This document shows, in pieces, positions 16,365 to 25,159 of a stretch of 64,000 nt of DNA. Position numbers and translations under genes: made by a program. Below the pieces are notes generated by a model. The model was not told where the DNA came from. It worked only from the letters and a program-made list of their open reading frames with translations, and ran no database searches. Origin of the DNA: Bog-756 sp963833585 (GTDB taxonomy: Bacteria; Actinomycetota; Acidimicrobiia; Acidimicrobiales; RAAP-2); the NCBI GenBank assembly GCA_963833585.1, contig CAWHYF010000006.1, positions 806,001-870,000 of the forward strand, in the 5' to 3' direction. Each line of letters starts with the position of its first letter. Within the stretch, counting starts at the first letter, position 1.

Positions 16365-17465
16365 ATGGCGGACGTGACCGCCAGGGTGCACCGTCGACGC
16401 AGGATCTCGGCCGTGCTCCTCGCCACCTTCGTGGCCTCGACCTCCACCGTGGCGGTCGTCGTTCCGCGACCCGTCGGGGCCGATCAGGTGGCTGCACTCC
16501 GGGCCCAGGCCGCCGCCGTCTCCCAGCAGCTGGTCCAGGAGCAGCTCGAGGTGGACACCTACCAACAGCAGTACTCGGTGATCACGAGCCGGGTGGCCGC
16601 TGACGGCCAGGCCATCAGCCAGATCGGTCAGCAGATCGACCAGGACAGCCAACAGGTGGCGAGCAAGGTGGCGCTGGTCCGAAGCCAGGCCGTGCGCACC
16701 TATATGGACTACGGGACGGGCTCGGGGACCCCGACCGCCTCGCTGTTCGCCGGCAACCAGGAGCACGCCCAGGCGGCCAGTGAGTACTCCTCCATCGCCG
16801 TCGGCAACATCACCACCGCGGTGGACCAGCTGCATAGCGCACAGGCCCAGCTCCAGGCCCATCGGGCCTCGCTCCGCCAGCAGCAGGACCGGGACCGGGC
16901 CGATCAGGCCAGCCAGGCCACCGCTCTCGGACAGGCCAACGCCAGTGCCGGCCATCTGGCCTCCCTCCACAGTCAGGTGACCGGCCAGCTGGCGGCGGCG
17001 GTGGCCGCCCAGGCCTCGGCCCAGGACGCCGCGGCGGTGGCGGCGGTGGCGGCGGCCCAGAAGCAGGCGGCCAAGTCCGGGCCGACCCGTGCCACGGCCA
17101 CCACCGGGGCCCCGACGGTGGCGACCATCCCGGCGCCGACGACACCGGGGACCACCTCGGCCGCACCGGTGGCGCCCCCGGCCGGAGCCGGAGCCGGCCT
17201 CCCCGATCCGGCCCTCAACCCCTTCCTGCTGTGCGTGATCCAACGGGAGTCGGGCGGCGACTACAGCATCAACACCGGTAACGGCTACTACGGGGCCTTC
17301 CAGTTCAGTCAGTCGACCTGGAACGTGGCCGCCCAGGCCGCCGGACTCACGTATCTCATCGGGGTGACCCCGAGCTCGGCGTCCAAGGCGGAACAGGACA
17401 CCGTGGCGGTCGCCCTCTACGCCCTCGACGGCAGCCGGCCCTGGACCGGCGACTGCGGCGCATAG
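16365..17465 (+). CDS. Secreted coiled-coil protein with a C-terminal Rpf-like transglycosylase domain
   Basis: About 366 residues. An Arg-rich N-terminus and hydrophobic stretch (VLLATFVASTSTVAVVV) form a signal peptide or anchor. Residues about 45-240 are Gln/Ala-rich coiled coil, as in PcsB/RipA-like wall hydrolase stalks, followed by a Pro/Thr/Ala linker. The last 80 residues match the transglycosylase-like (Rpf) domain, with the catalytic Glu in VIQRESGGDYS and GYYGAFQFSQSTWN. It should cleave peptidoglycan glycan strands outside the cell. ATG 16365 or GTG 16341 could be the start; a -10-like TAAATT at 16324-16329 would suit a leaderless GTG. Confidence 0.85.
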   Translation: MADVTARVHRRRRISAVLLATFVASTSTVAVVVPRPVGADQVAALRAQAAAVSQQLVQEQLEVDTYQQQYSVITSRVAADGQAISQIGQQIDQDSQQVASKVALVRSQAVRTYMDYGTGSGTPTASLFAGNQEHAQAASEYSSIAVGNITTAVDQLHSAQAQLQAHRASLRQQQDRDRADQASQATALGQANASAGHLASLHSQVTGQLAAAVAAQASAQDAAAVAAVAAAQKQAAKSGPTRATATTGAPTVATIPAPTTPGTTSAAPVAPPAGAGAGLPDPALNPFLLCVIQRESGGDYSINTGNGYYGAFQFSQSTWNVAAQAAGLTYLIGVTPSSASKAEQDTVAVALYALDGSRPWTGDCGA

Positions 17466-17534
17466 TCCACCGCGGGATTGCCGACCGCGGCGCCGCGGCC
17501 GTTCCCGGTCGGGATCGGCGATCGGCCGTGGCGC

Positions 17535-17981
17535 TCAGATGAGCCGGCACCCGCCGGCGCCGGCGCAGACGTCGCACTCGGGGGCGCGGCCCGCCACGTG
17601 GGCCAGGCAGTGGTCGATGCGCTGCTCGACGATCTCACCGAGCAGGGGGTGCGGGCCGAGGGGCGCCGCCACCAGATGGCGGACCCCGGGGTGGGACCGG
17701 CAGGCCTCGGCGGCCAGGGCCGGTAGGTCGCCTTCCCAGTGGCTGCCCGGCCACAGGAAGAATGGGGCGATCACGACGGTGCCGGCTCCGACCCCCACGC
17801 AGCGGTCCACCGCGGTCCGGACCGAGGGCTCGGCCAGCTCCATGTGGGCCGCTTCGACGTTGGTCAGCCCGCGGTCCTTGCGCCACCCGGCCACGAACTC
17901 CTCGTGTCGACGGTTGGCCTCGGGTCGACGTGAACCGTGATCGACGATCACGATCCCGAGCTCGGTCTGTCGATCCACCAC
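17535..17981 (-). CDS. CbiX/SirB-family chelatase (sirohydrochlorin chelatase-like)
   Basis: A 148-residue single-domain protein. It begins with the family motif GIVIVDHGSRRPEAN, including the catalytic His, and has VVIAPFFLWPGSHWEGDLP, the second conserved metal-site region. Members insert Co2+ or Fe2+ into sirohydrochlorin for cobalamin or siroheme. No other tetrapyrrole gene is adjacent. The C-terminus CDVCAGAGGC carries three Cys, a possible metal-delivery site. The gene converges on the Rpf-like gene across about 70 bp containing a 14-bp G+C palindrome (17485-17498). Confidence 0.85.
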   Translation of the reverse strand: MVDRQTELGIVIVDHGSRRPEANRRHEEFVAGWRKDRGLTNVEAAHMELAEPSVRTAVDRCVGVGAGTVVIAPFFLWPGSHWEGDLPALAAEACRSHPGVRHLVAAPLGPHPLLGEIVEQRIDHCLAHVAGRAPECDVCAGAGGCRLI

Positions 17982-18033
17982 GCCCCGAGCGTAGGCCGGT
18001 GCCGGCGGTACCGGTCCCCCGCCCGACCGAGGG

Positions 18034-18465
18034 TCAGCGGGCGGTGATGTACTCCATCAGCTCGTTGCGGTCCTTCTCGAGCTCCTCGATGCGGCTCTTG
18101 ACCACGTCACCGATGCTGATGATGCCGACCAGCCGTCCGGCCTCGACCACCGGGACGTGGCGGAACCGGTGTTGGGTCATCAGGTTCATGATCGACTCGA
18201 TGTCATCGCTCGGGGAACACACCCGGACGTCGGTGGACATGATCGAGGACACCGGGTCGTCGAGGAGTTGGGTGCGGAGCACGCTCAATTGCTTCACGAT
18301 GTCCCGCTCGGAGACGATCCCCTGGATGGTCACTCCGTCCGGCGACACGACCAGGGCGCCGACCTTGTGATGGGCCAGGTCGGCCACCACGTCCCCGACG
18401 GTGGCGTCCCGGGTGACGGTGACCACCATGGTTCCTTTACCTTCGAGAAGGTTCGACACTCGCAT
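18034..18465 (-). CDS. Tandem CBS-domain protein
   Basis: A 143-residue protein consisting of two CBS motifs (a Bateman module). The first covers MRVSNLLEGKGTMVVTVTRD and SPDGVTIQGIVSERDIVKQL; the second covers VSSIMSTDVRVCSPSDDIES and EAGRLVGIISIGDVVKSRI. Such modules bind adenosyl nucleotides and sense energy state. ATG 18465 is preceded by a good AAGGGGGAG Shine-Dalgarno; an upstream in-frame start at 18498 lacks one. A stand-alone regulatory protein with no obvious partner nearby. Confidence 0.88.
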   Translation of the reverse strand: MRVSNLLEGKGTMVVTVTRDATVGDVVADLAHHKVGALVVSPDGVTIQGIVSERDIVKQLSVLRTQLLDDPVSSIMSTDVRVCSPSDDIESIMNLMTQHRFRHVPVVEAGRLVGIISIGDVVKSRIEELEKDRNELMEYITAR

Positions 18466-18659
18466 GGGCTCCCCCTTCCAGGGTCTCCCCCGGGGCACTC
18501 CTCCGCCACGGGCGCAGGTACGCCCTCATCATCGCGCTCCATCCACCGAAAGGAAACAGCGCGCGCAACTTGCAACAAACCCCAGGTCTGATCGAGAACC
18601 GGTTCACAAGCGCCACCCGGCGGTTCCGATCGACCTCCCGCCGGGTCCGGTCTCCTACC

Positions 18660-19244
18660 ATGGGCGCAATGGGGGACGACGACAGACCGGGCCCGCGAAC
18701 CGGTGGCCTGGTCAGCCGGCCCTGGGTGCGTCGGGCCGAGGGGGACCGCCGGAGCCGCCTCCGGGCCACGCTCGAGGTGGTGGGGGACCAGGGGGTGGTG
18801 GTCCTCAACGACCGGCGGGTGCCGGACACCCCGGTCACCATCCCGCTGATCGCCGTGGGTCCGGCCGGGGTCTTCGTCATCGACGCCCAGCACCACAAGG
18901 GACTGGTCCACACCAAGCGCCCCGGTGCCTTCGGCCAGCTCGACCCCCCCGAGCTCCACGTGGGCCGCCGGAACTGCACGCCGTCCCTCGACCAACTGGG
19001 CCGCCTGGTCGAGATGGTCCGGGCCAGCCTGGACGGGGTCCGATGGGGGTCGGAGGTCCCGGTCACCGCCATGCTCTGCCTGACCCGGGCCGAGTGGGGT
19101 CTGGCCTCCTCGGCCCTGGTGCGCGACGTCTGGGTGGGGTGGCCCCAGCTGATGGCCGGTGCCCTGGTCTCCCCCCGGCGCATGGACTCACCCCGGGTGC
19201 GGGAGGTGGCCGGCACCATCGGGGCCCGGCTGCCCGCCGCCTGA
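18660..19244 (+). CDS. NERD-like (nuclease-related) domain protein
   Basis: About 194 residues. The stretch ATLEVVGDQGVVVLNDRRVP, then IPLIAVGPAGVFVIDAQHHKG, resembles the NERD domain, whose core strand normally ends in a PD-(D/E)XK-type (D/E)xK. Here the expected Lys of 'IDAK' is Gln (DAQ), so nuclease activity may be lost or the Lys shifted to HHKG. NERD proteins are thought to process DNA. No membrane segment is seen. ATG 18660 or 18669 could be the start. Confidence 0.6.
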   Translation: MGAMGDDDRPGPRTGGLVSRPWVRRAEGDRRSRLRATLEVVGDQGVVVLNDRRVPDTPVTIPLIAVGPAGVFVIDAQHHKGLVHTKRPGAFGQLDPPELHVGRRNCTPSLDQLGRLVEMVRASLDGVRWGSEVPVTAMLCLTRAEWGLASSALVRDVWVGWPQLMAGALVSPRRMDSPRVREVAGTIGARLPAA

Positions 19245-19294
19245 CCCCCGTCGGCCACCCTCCCCTGCCCCGGTCTGCGGCCACCCGGCCCGCC

Positions 19295-19909
19295 TCAATG
19301 CAGCGGGGCCCGATCGTCCACCACTCGCCAGCAGTACCAGGCCACCAGGGAACGGTAGGGCCGGAAGGGCTCCCCCAGAGCGGTCAGGGCGACCGGGCTG
19401 GGGGTCTCGCCCATCCCCCAGGCCCGGCCGAAGCCGGCCCGCACCCCGTAGTCCCCGATGGGCCAGACGTCGAGCCGGCCCAGGGTGCCGAGGAGGAACA
19501 TCTGGGCCGTCCAGGGCCCCACGCCGCGAACCTGGGTGAGGTGGTCGACGACCTCCTCGTCGGGAAGACGGCCCATGCGTTCGAGCTCGATCCGACCGTC
19601 GGCGACCTCGGCGGCCAGGGCGCGGATGGAGGAGGCCTTGGCCCGGCTGAGCCCCGACGAGGTCAACAGGTCGTCCGGCGCGGCCAGCACCCCCTCCGGT
19701 GTCACCGAGCCGCCCATCGACTCCACGAAGCGGCCGTGGATGGTGGCGGCGGCCCGCCCGGCCAGCTGCTGGTACACGATGATCTCGGCCAACGACTCGA
19801 ATCGCTGGTCGGCCCGGACCGGTCGACGACGCGGCGGCGGTCCGTGGCGTTCCACCAGGTCGGCGAGGACCGGGTCCAGGGCCGCCAGCTGCGCCGCAGC
19901 GTCGCGCAT
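19295..19909 (-). CDS. HhH-GPD DNA glycosylase (AlkA-like 3-methyladenine glycosylase)
   Basis: About 204 residues from ATG 19909, typical of short AlkA/MAG-type enzymes. The helix-hairpin-helix is VRGVGPWTAQMFLLG, and the GPD-type loop with the catalytic Asp is DVWPIGDYGVRAG. Residues YQQLAGRAAATIHGRF match the conserved 'QQ(I/L)S...A' helix. It should excise alkylated purines in base-excision repair. The frame is open upstream to 20086, but that part is low-complexity and codon-shadow-like, so the shorter start was chosen. Confidence 0.87.
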   Translation of the reverse strand: MRDAAAQLAALDPVLADLVERHGPPPRRRPVRADQRFESLAEIIVYQQLAGRAAATIHGRFVESMGGSVTPEGVLAAPDDLLTSSGLSRAKASSIRALAAEVADGRIELERMGRLPDEEVVDHLTQVRGVGPWTAQMFLLGTLGRLDVWPIGDYGVRAGFGRAWGMGETPSPVALTALGEPFRPYRSLVAWYCWRVVDDRAPLH

Positions 19910-20123
19910 GGAGGGACGGGGCACCCCTCGATGATGCCACCCGGGCCCCGGTGCAGTCGACGCCGGCCGGCCGTGGGGGTCCCGGCCGCCCGGGCCCGAA
20001 AACAGACGGCCCGTTAGGATCCGGGAACTCGCGGCGGAACGCGCCGCCCGTGGTGCCCGATCCGGGGGGACGAGCACCGGGCGCACGCCGGAACGGCATC
20101 ACCGAGCGCAGCACGGGAGAGAC

Positions 20124-20891
20124 ATGACACTGCAGGGGAAAGTGGCCATCGTGACCGGTGGCAACACCGGCATCGGCCGGGCGGTGGTGCTGGCCCTGGC
20201 GGAGCAGGGCGCCACCATCGTCATCGACTACATCGCCAACGAGAGTGCCGAGCACCAGGTCGAACAGCAGGTACGCGACCTCGGTGACCAGGTGGTGGGG
20301 GTCAAAGCGGACGTCAGCCAGGTGGCCGACCTGGCCACGCTGGTGGGGACGGCCGTCTCCACGTTCGGACAGCTGGACATCATGGTCAACAACGCCGGGG
20401 TCGAGACCCGTACCTCGGTCCTCGACACCACCGAGGCGCAGTACGGCAAGGTGCTCGACATCAACCTGAAGAGCGCCTTCTTCGGCACCCAGCTGGCGGC
20501 CAAGCAGATGATCGCCCAGGGTCACGGGGGCCGGATCATCAACATGACCTCGGTCCACGAGGACTGGCCCATGCCCGGCAACACCGCCTACTGCCTGTCC
20601 AAGGGCGGGATGCGCATGCTGACCCGGACGGCCGGGGTGGAACTGGCCCCCCACGACATCCTGGTGGTCGGGGTCGGACCCGGTGCCGTCGACACCCCCA
20701 TCAACGCCGCCACGGTGGCCGATCCCGGCCAACTGGCCAAACTCAACTCGGCGATCCCCATCGGCCGGTTGGCCGAGCCCAAGGAGATCGCCGCCCTGGT
20801 GGCCTTCCTGGCCGGGGACGGGGCCAGCTACATCACCGCCACCACCATCTTCGCCGACGGCGGCATCATGCAGTCCAGTCCCGGGCTCTGA
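20124..20891 (+). CDS. Short-chain dehydrogenase/reductase (glucose-1-dehydrogenase-like SDR)
   Basis: 255 residues with TGGNTGIG (cofactor), NNAGVETR, catalytic YCLSKGG and the C-terminal FADGGIMQSS, all close to the glucose 1-dehydrogenase subgroup. ATG 20124 follows a GGGAGAG Shine-Dalgarno. It is followed after 21 bp by an SRPBCC protein and then an LLM oxidoreductase, so a three-gene unit is likely. The real substrate may differ from glucose, since SDR subgroup names predict substrates poorly. Confidence 0.9.
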   Translation: MTLQGKVAIVTGGNTGIGRAVVLALAEQGATIVIDYIANESAEHQVEQQVRDLGDQVVGVKADVSQVADLATLVGTAVSTFGQLDIMVNNAGVETRTSVLDTTEAQYGKVLDINLKSAFFGTQLAAKQMIAQGHGGRIINMTSVHEDWPMPGNTAYCLSKGGMRMLTRTAGVELAPHDILVVGVGPGAVDTPINAATVADPGQLAKLNSAIPIGRLAEPKEIAALVAFLAGDGASYITATTIFADGGIMQSSPGL

Positions 20892-20912
20892 GCGGTCCGA
20901 GGAACCGGACCG

Positions 20913-21380
20913 ATGAACGGCGACGTCGTCTCCGCCGAGCGGATCATCCCGGCTCCGCCCGAGGCCGTCTTCGGGGTCATCGCCGACCCCGGCCGCCACC
21001 CCGAGTTCGACGGCTCCGGCCAGTTGCGGGGGGTGAAGCCCGGCACTCCGGAGCGCCTGGTCCTCGGCGCCACGTTCGGCATGTCCATGCGCCTGGGGAT
21101 GGGCTACTCGATGCGCAACACGGTCATCGAGTTCGAGGAGAGCCGTCGGATCGCCTGGCGGGCCACCCTGGCCGGCCCGCTCGGACGGTTCCTGGGCGGC
21201 CGCATCTGGCGCTACGAGCTCGAGCCGGTCGCGGGGGGGACCCGGGTCCGCGAGAGCTGGGACATCTCGCGGGACCACCAGCGGCGCTTCCTCCGCCACG
21301 ACAAGGTGGCCGCGGCCACCCGGACCAATTTGGACGCCTCGCTGGCCCGCCTGGAGGAGTTGGCGGTCCAGTCGACCTGA
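20913..21380 (+). CDS. SRPBCC (START/Bet v1-like) family protein
   Basis: A 155-residue protein with the typical opening VSAERIIPAPPEAVFGVIAD, a central beta sheet, and a C-terminal helix (AATRTNLDASLARLEELAVQ). This fold makes a deep hydrophobic pocket used by polyketide cyclases and lipid-binding proteins. It sits between the SDR and the LLM oxidoreductase on the same strand, with short gaps. No catalytic residue can be assigned. Confidence 0.85.
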   Translation: MNGDVVSAERIIPAPPEAVFGVIADPGRHPEFDGSGQLRGVKPGTPERLVLGATFGMSMRLGMGYSMRNTVIEFEESRRIAWRATLAGPLGRFLGGRIWRYELEPVAGGTRVRESWDISRDHQRRFLRHDKVAAATRTNLDASLARLEELAVQST

Positions 21381-21413
21381 GGGCCACGGAAGAACGCCAG
21401 CCGCCGAGGTGTT

Positions 21414-22448
21414 GTGGTGGGCATGGTGCCCCTCTCCGTGCTGGACCTGGCCACGATCGGCAAGGGCTTCACGCCGGCCGAGGCCCTGGCCGGCACCACC
21501 CGCCTGGCCGGAGTGGTCGAGCAGCTCGGCTTCCGGCGGATGTGGGTGGCCGAGCACCACGGGATGCCGGCGGTGGCCAGCTCGGCCCCCGCCGTGCTCA
21601 TCGGGCACCTGGCTGACGCCACCACCACCCTGCGGGTCGGGGCCGGGGGGGTCATGCTCCCCAACCACGCCCCGCTGGTCATCGCCGAGCAGTACGCCAC
21701 CCTGGAGGCCCTGCACCCGGGGCGCATCGACCTCGGCCTGGGGCGCGCCCCGGGCACCGACCAGGTCACGGCACGGGCCCTCCGCCGTACCGCCGACACC
21801 GGGGCCGACACCTTCCCCCAGGACGTGGTGGAGCTCATCGACTACCTGGCCGACAGCGACCAACCGGTGTCCCATCCCGCCCCGGTCCCGGGCCGGGGGT
21901 ACCTGCCCGAGATGTGGCTGCTCGGCTCCTCGACCTTCAGCGCCCAGCTGGCCGGTCTGCTCGGCCTGCCCTTCTCGTTCGCCTACCACTTCGCCCCCGA
22001 CCTGCTGGACCAGGCGGTCGAGCAGTACCGGAGCCGGTTCCGCCCCTCCTTCCTCCTGGCCGAGCCGCACTTCATGCCGGCGGTCTCGGTGTTGTGTGCC
22101 CCCACCGATGACGAGGCCCGGTGGCTGGCCGGGCCCTCGGCCCTCAGCACCCTCCAGTTGCGGACCGGCCGGCTGGGACCGGTCCCCTCCCCCGAGGAGG
22201 CGGCCGCCTACCGGTACACGCCACAGGAGCGGGCCTTCATCGATGCGTCCACCTCCACCCACCTGATCGGGGAGCCCGACGCCGTGCGCTCGGGGCTTCT
22301 CGACCTGCAGGCCCGCACCGGGGCCGACGAGATCATGCTCTCCACCCGGGCCCACTCCCTGGAGGCCCGCATCCAGTCCCTCACCCTGGTGGCGGCGGCC
22401 TGGCCCCGGGACGAGGAGGCGGCCGGCTCGACCGCGGCGGCGCTCTAG
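21414..22448 (+). CDS. LLM-class flavin-dependent oxidoreductase (MsnO8-type)
   Basis: About 344 residues forming a luciferase-like TIM barrel. Diagnostic segments are VPLSVLDLATIGKG at the start, VAEHHGMPAVASSAPAVLIG, RVGAGGVMLPNHAPLVIAEQ and DLGLGRAPGTDQ. It belongs to the group often labelled MsnO8. Such enzymes use FMN or F420 to oxidise small organic substrates. The start could be GTG 21414, GTG 21417 or ATG 21423; no clear Shine-Dalgarno decides between them. It converges on a second LLM protein at 22483-23427. Confidence 0.87.
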   Translation: MVGMVPLSVLDLATIGKGFTPAEALAGTTRLAGVVEQLGFRRMWVAEHHGMPAVASSAPAVLIGHLADATTTLRVGAGGVMLPNHAPLVIAEQYATLEALHPGRIDLGLGRAPGTDQVTARALRRTADTGADTFPQDVVELIDYLADSDQPVSHPAPVPGRGYLPEMWLLGSSTFSAQLAGLLGLPFSFAYHFAPDLLDQAVEQYRSRFRPSFLLAEPHFMPAVSVLCAPTDDEARWLAGPSALSTLQLRTGRLGPVPSPEEAAAYRYTPQERAFIDASTSTHLIGEPDAVRSGLLDLQARTGADEIMLSTRAHSLEARIQSLTLVAAAWPRDEEAAGSTAAAL

Positions 22449-22482
22449 GGCCGCCGGTCCGGCCGCCGGGGCCGGCCGGGGA

Positions 22483-23427
22483 TCACAGCGTGGCGCAGTG
22501 GGGCAGCACCGCCTCGGCGATCAGGGCCAGGTGGTCCAAGTCGGCCAGGTCGAGGATCTGCAGGTAGATGCGGTCGGCGCCGACCCCGGCATAGGTGGCC
22601 AGCTTGGCCACCACCTCCTCGGGCGACCCGCACAGACCGTTGGTACGGAGCTCGTCGACCTCCCGGCCGATGGCCCGGGCCCGGGTGGCCACCTCGGCGT
22701 CGGTCCGCCCGCAGCAGATCACCTGGGCGGCGGAGTAGGCCAGCTCGTCGGGGCGGCGGCCGACGGTCTGGCAGGCGGCCCGCACCCGCTCGAACTGTGC
22801 CGCGGTGTCCTCGAGCGAGGAGAAGGCCAGGTTGAACTCGGCGGCATAGGTGGCCGCCAGGCGGGGCGTCCGCTTGGCCCCGTGCCCACCCACGATGATC
22901 GGCGGGCCGGGACGCTGGACCGGCTTGGGCAGGGCCGGACTGCCCACCACCCGGTAGTGGGCGCCCTCCCGGGTGAAGGGGGCGCCCGCCGGCGCGGCCC
23001 AGAGTCCGGTGATGATGGCCAGCTGCTCCTCCAGGCGCTCGAACCGCTCACCCAGGGGCGGGAAGGGGATCCCGTAGGCGGTGTGCTCGGCCTCGTACCA
23101 GCCGGCCCCGATCCCCAGCTCCACCCGACCGCCCGACATGGCGTCGACCCCGGCCACCGCCACGGCCAGAGGACCGGGAAGTCGGAAGGTGGCCGAGGTG
23201 ACCAGGGTCCCGAGCCGGATCCGGGAGGTGTCCCGGGCCAGCCCGGCCAGGGTGGTCCAGGCGTCACTGGGGCCGGGCAGGCCGTCCGCGCTCCCCATGG
23301 CCAGATAGTGGTCGCTCCGGAAGAAGGCGTCGAAGCCGACGGCCTCCGAAGTCTGGGCAACGGCCAGCAGGGTGTCGTAGGAGGCGCCCTGCTGGGGTTC
23401 GGTGAAGATGCGCAGCAGCATCTCCAC
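22483..23427 (-). CDS. LLM-class F420-type oxidoreductase
   Basis: About 314 residues with the luciferase-like fold: TSEAVGFDAFFRSDHYLAMG, LGTLVTSATFRLPGPLA and VELGIGAGWYEAEHTAYGIP are hallmarks of the actinobacterial F420-dependent subfamily. The distal part PPIIVGGHGAKRTPRLAATY holds the cofactor phosphate-binding loop. It faces the LLM gene at 21414-22448 tail to tail. F420 use is inferred from the subfamily pattern. The start is GTG 23427 or ATG 23421. Confidence 0.86.
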   Translation of the reverse strand: MEMLLRIFTEPQQGASYDTLLAVAQTSEAVGFDAFFRSDHYLAMGSADGLPGPSDAWTTLAGLARDTSRIRLGTLVTSATFRLPGPLAVAVAGVDAMSGGRVELGIGAGWYEAEHTAYGIPFPPLGERFERLEEQLAIITGLWAAPAGAPFTREGAHYRVVGSPALPKPVQRPGPPIIVGGHGAKRTPRLAATYAAEFNLAFSSLEDTAAQFERVRAACQTVGRRPDELAYSAAQVICCGRTDAEVATRARAIGREVDELRTNGLCGSPEEVVAKLATYAGVGADRIYLQILDLADLDHLALIAEAVLPHCATL

Positions 23428-23476
23428 GGTCTAGTCGCGTGCGGGGGCGGACGGGAGGGCCGAGACCGCCGCGGGT

Positions 23477-25159
23477 TCAGCCGACCGCCGGCGGGCCCGA
23501 GAGCACGCCCTCGTCGAACTCGACGTCGCCGGTCCCGGACATCCCGCCCCCCATGGCCACGTCCTCGCTGGGACGTTCCAAGCCGGCGGTGGACCTCAGC
23601 CGGAACTCCTTCAGGAACAAGGCCAGGACGAACATGGCCGCGGCCAGGGGGACGCCCAGCAGGAACACCGAGTGGAGCGAGCGGACGAAGGACTCGAGGA
23701 TGCCGTGCTGGACGGGAGACGGGAAGGCGTGGAGCTGGGCCGGGCTCATGGAGAAACTGCCGTTCACGTGGATGGACGAGCCGGCGGCCCCGGGGACCAG
23801 GCGGACGATCCAGTGACTCAGCCCGGCAATGAACACCGCGCCGAACAGCGACGTGCCAAAGGCGCCGCCCAGGGACCGGAAGAAGGTCACCGCGGCAGTG
23901 GCCGTCCCCACGTGGGTCGGGGGCACGGCGTTCTGCACCGCCAGCACCATCACCTGCATGGTCATCCCCATGCCGGCTCCCAGGATGACCACGTAGAGGC
24001 TCATGGAGAGGTGGGAGGTGTGCAGGCTCAGGTGGGAGAGGAGCCACATCCCCAGCGTCACCAGCACCGAGCCGACGATGGGGAAGACCTTGTACCGTCC
24101 GGTCCGGGACACCAGTTGGCCCGAGAGGACCGAGGCGCCCAACACGCCCATCATCATGGGGATCATGAGCAGGCCGGACACCATGGCCGACACCCCGTCG
24201 ACCAGCTGCAGATAGAGCGGCAGGTAGATGATGGCCCCGAACATGATCATCGACAACAGGAAGGACACCGAGATCGAGACCCGGAAGATGCCGATGTGGT
24301 AGAGGCCGGGCGGCAGGATCGGCTCGGCCGCCTTCCGCTCCCACAGCACGAAGGCCGCGATGAGGACCACCGCGGTGGCGGACAGCCCGACGATGACCGG
24401 CGAGCCCCAGGCGTACTGGGCGCCCCCCCACACCGTCACCAACAGCGCTGCGGTCACCCCGACCAGCATGAGGCCGGCCCCCAGGTAGTCGATCCGGTGG
24501 GCCTGACGCCGGAAGGGGAGCTTGAGCACCGCCGAGGTGACCACCAGGGCCACGATGCCGATGGGGATGTTGATGTAGAAGATCCACCGCCAGCTGAGGT
24601 TGTCGGTGAACACGCCGCCGAGCAGCGGCCCGGCCACCGACGAGAGGGCGAAGGTGGCCCCGAAGTACCCCTGGTACCGGCCCCGCTCCCGGGGCGAGAC
24701 CACGTCGGCGATGATCGTGAAGGCCAGGGCCATCAGCCCCCCGGCGCCCAGGCCCTGGATGCCCCGGAAGGCGATGAGCTCGGTCATGCTCTGGCTGAGG
24801 CCGCTGAGGGCCGAGCCGACCAGGAACACCACGATGGCGAACTGGAAGAGCCCCTTGCGGCCGAACTGGTCGGACAGCTTGCCGTAGAGGGGGGTGGAGA
24901 TGGTCGAGGTCAACAGGTAGGCGGTGACCACCCAGCTGATGTGGTTGAGCCCGTGCAGGCTGTTCACGATGGTGGGCAGGGCGGTCCCCACGATCGTCTG
25001 GTCCAGCGCGGCCAGGAACATCCCGATCATCAGCCCGCTGAACACGATGAGGATCTGCCGGTGGGAGAGCGCCGGCATCGACCCGGACGGGAGGTCGGGG
25101 CCGCCTTCCGGTGCCGGTCCGGCCGGTTGGACCGGGCGGGAGGGGGTGTCGATGCTCAC
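23477..25159 (-). CDS. MFS efflux transporter, DHA2 (EmrB/QacA-like) type
   Basis: 560 residues. Motifs include the first helix LDQTIVGTALPTIVNSL, loop 2-3 YGKLSDQFGRKG, and the antiporter-type GPLLGGVFTDNLSWRWIF. A long extracellular loop (about residues 465-500) precedes the last helix, and the C-terminal tail is cytosolic. Its start overlaps the stop of the MarR gene by 4 bp (ATGA), so it is co-translated with its probable regulator. This is the third DHA2 transporter in the window. It likely exports drugs or toxic metabolites. Confidence 0.92.
   Translation of the reverse strand: MSIDTPSRPVQPAGPAPEGGPDLPSGSMPALSHRQILIVFSGLMIGMFLAALDQTIVGTALPTIVNSLHGLNHISWVVTAYLLTSTISTPLYGKLSDQFGRKGLFQFAIVVFLVGSALSGLSQSMTELIAFRGIQGLGAGGLMALAFTIIADVVSPRERGRYQGYFGATFALSSVAGPLLGGVFTDNLSWRWIFYINIPIGIVALVVTSAVLKLPFRRQAHRIDYLGAGLMLVGVTAALLVTVWGGAQYAWGSPVIVGLSATAVVLIAAFVLWERKAAEPILPPGLYHIGIFRVSISVSFLLSMIMFGAIIYLPLYLQLVDGVSAMVSGLLMIPMMMGVLGASVLSGQLVSRTGRYKVFPIVGSVLVTLGMWLLSHLSLHTSHLSMSLYVVILGAGMGMTMQVMVLAVQNAVPPTHVGTATAAVTFFRSLGGAFGTSLFGAVFIAGLSHWIVRLVPGAAGSSIHVNGSFSMSPAQLHAFPSPVQHGILESFVRSLHSVFLLGVPLAAAMFVLALFLKEFRLRSTAGLERPSEDVAMGGGMSGTGDVEFDEGVLSGPPAVG

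Noticed and set aside
17485..17498. CCGCGGCGCCGCGG palindrome as an operator or terminator
   Set aside because: It lies between convergent genes, has no loop or T-run, and such G+C palindromes arise easily at this composition. It may help termination but is not called.
19188..22355. Very long minus-strand open frame (over 1,000 codons) opposite several genes
   Set aside because: It is antisense to a glycosylase end, SDR, SRPBCC and LLM genes that have clear domains. Its translation is Gly/Arg/Asp/His-rich without any domain, as expected from codon-position bias in high-G+C DNA. The same applies to other long antisense frames in the left half.
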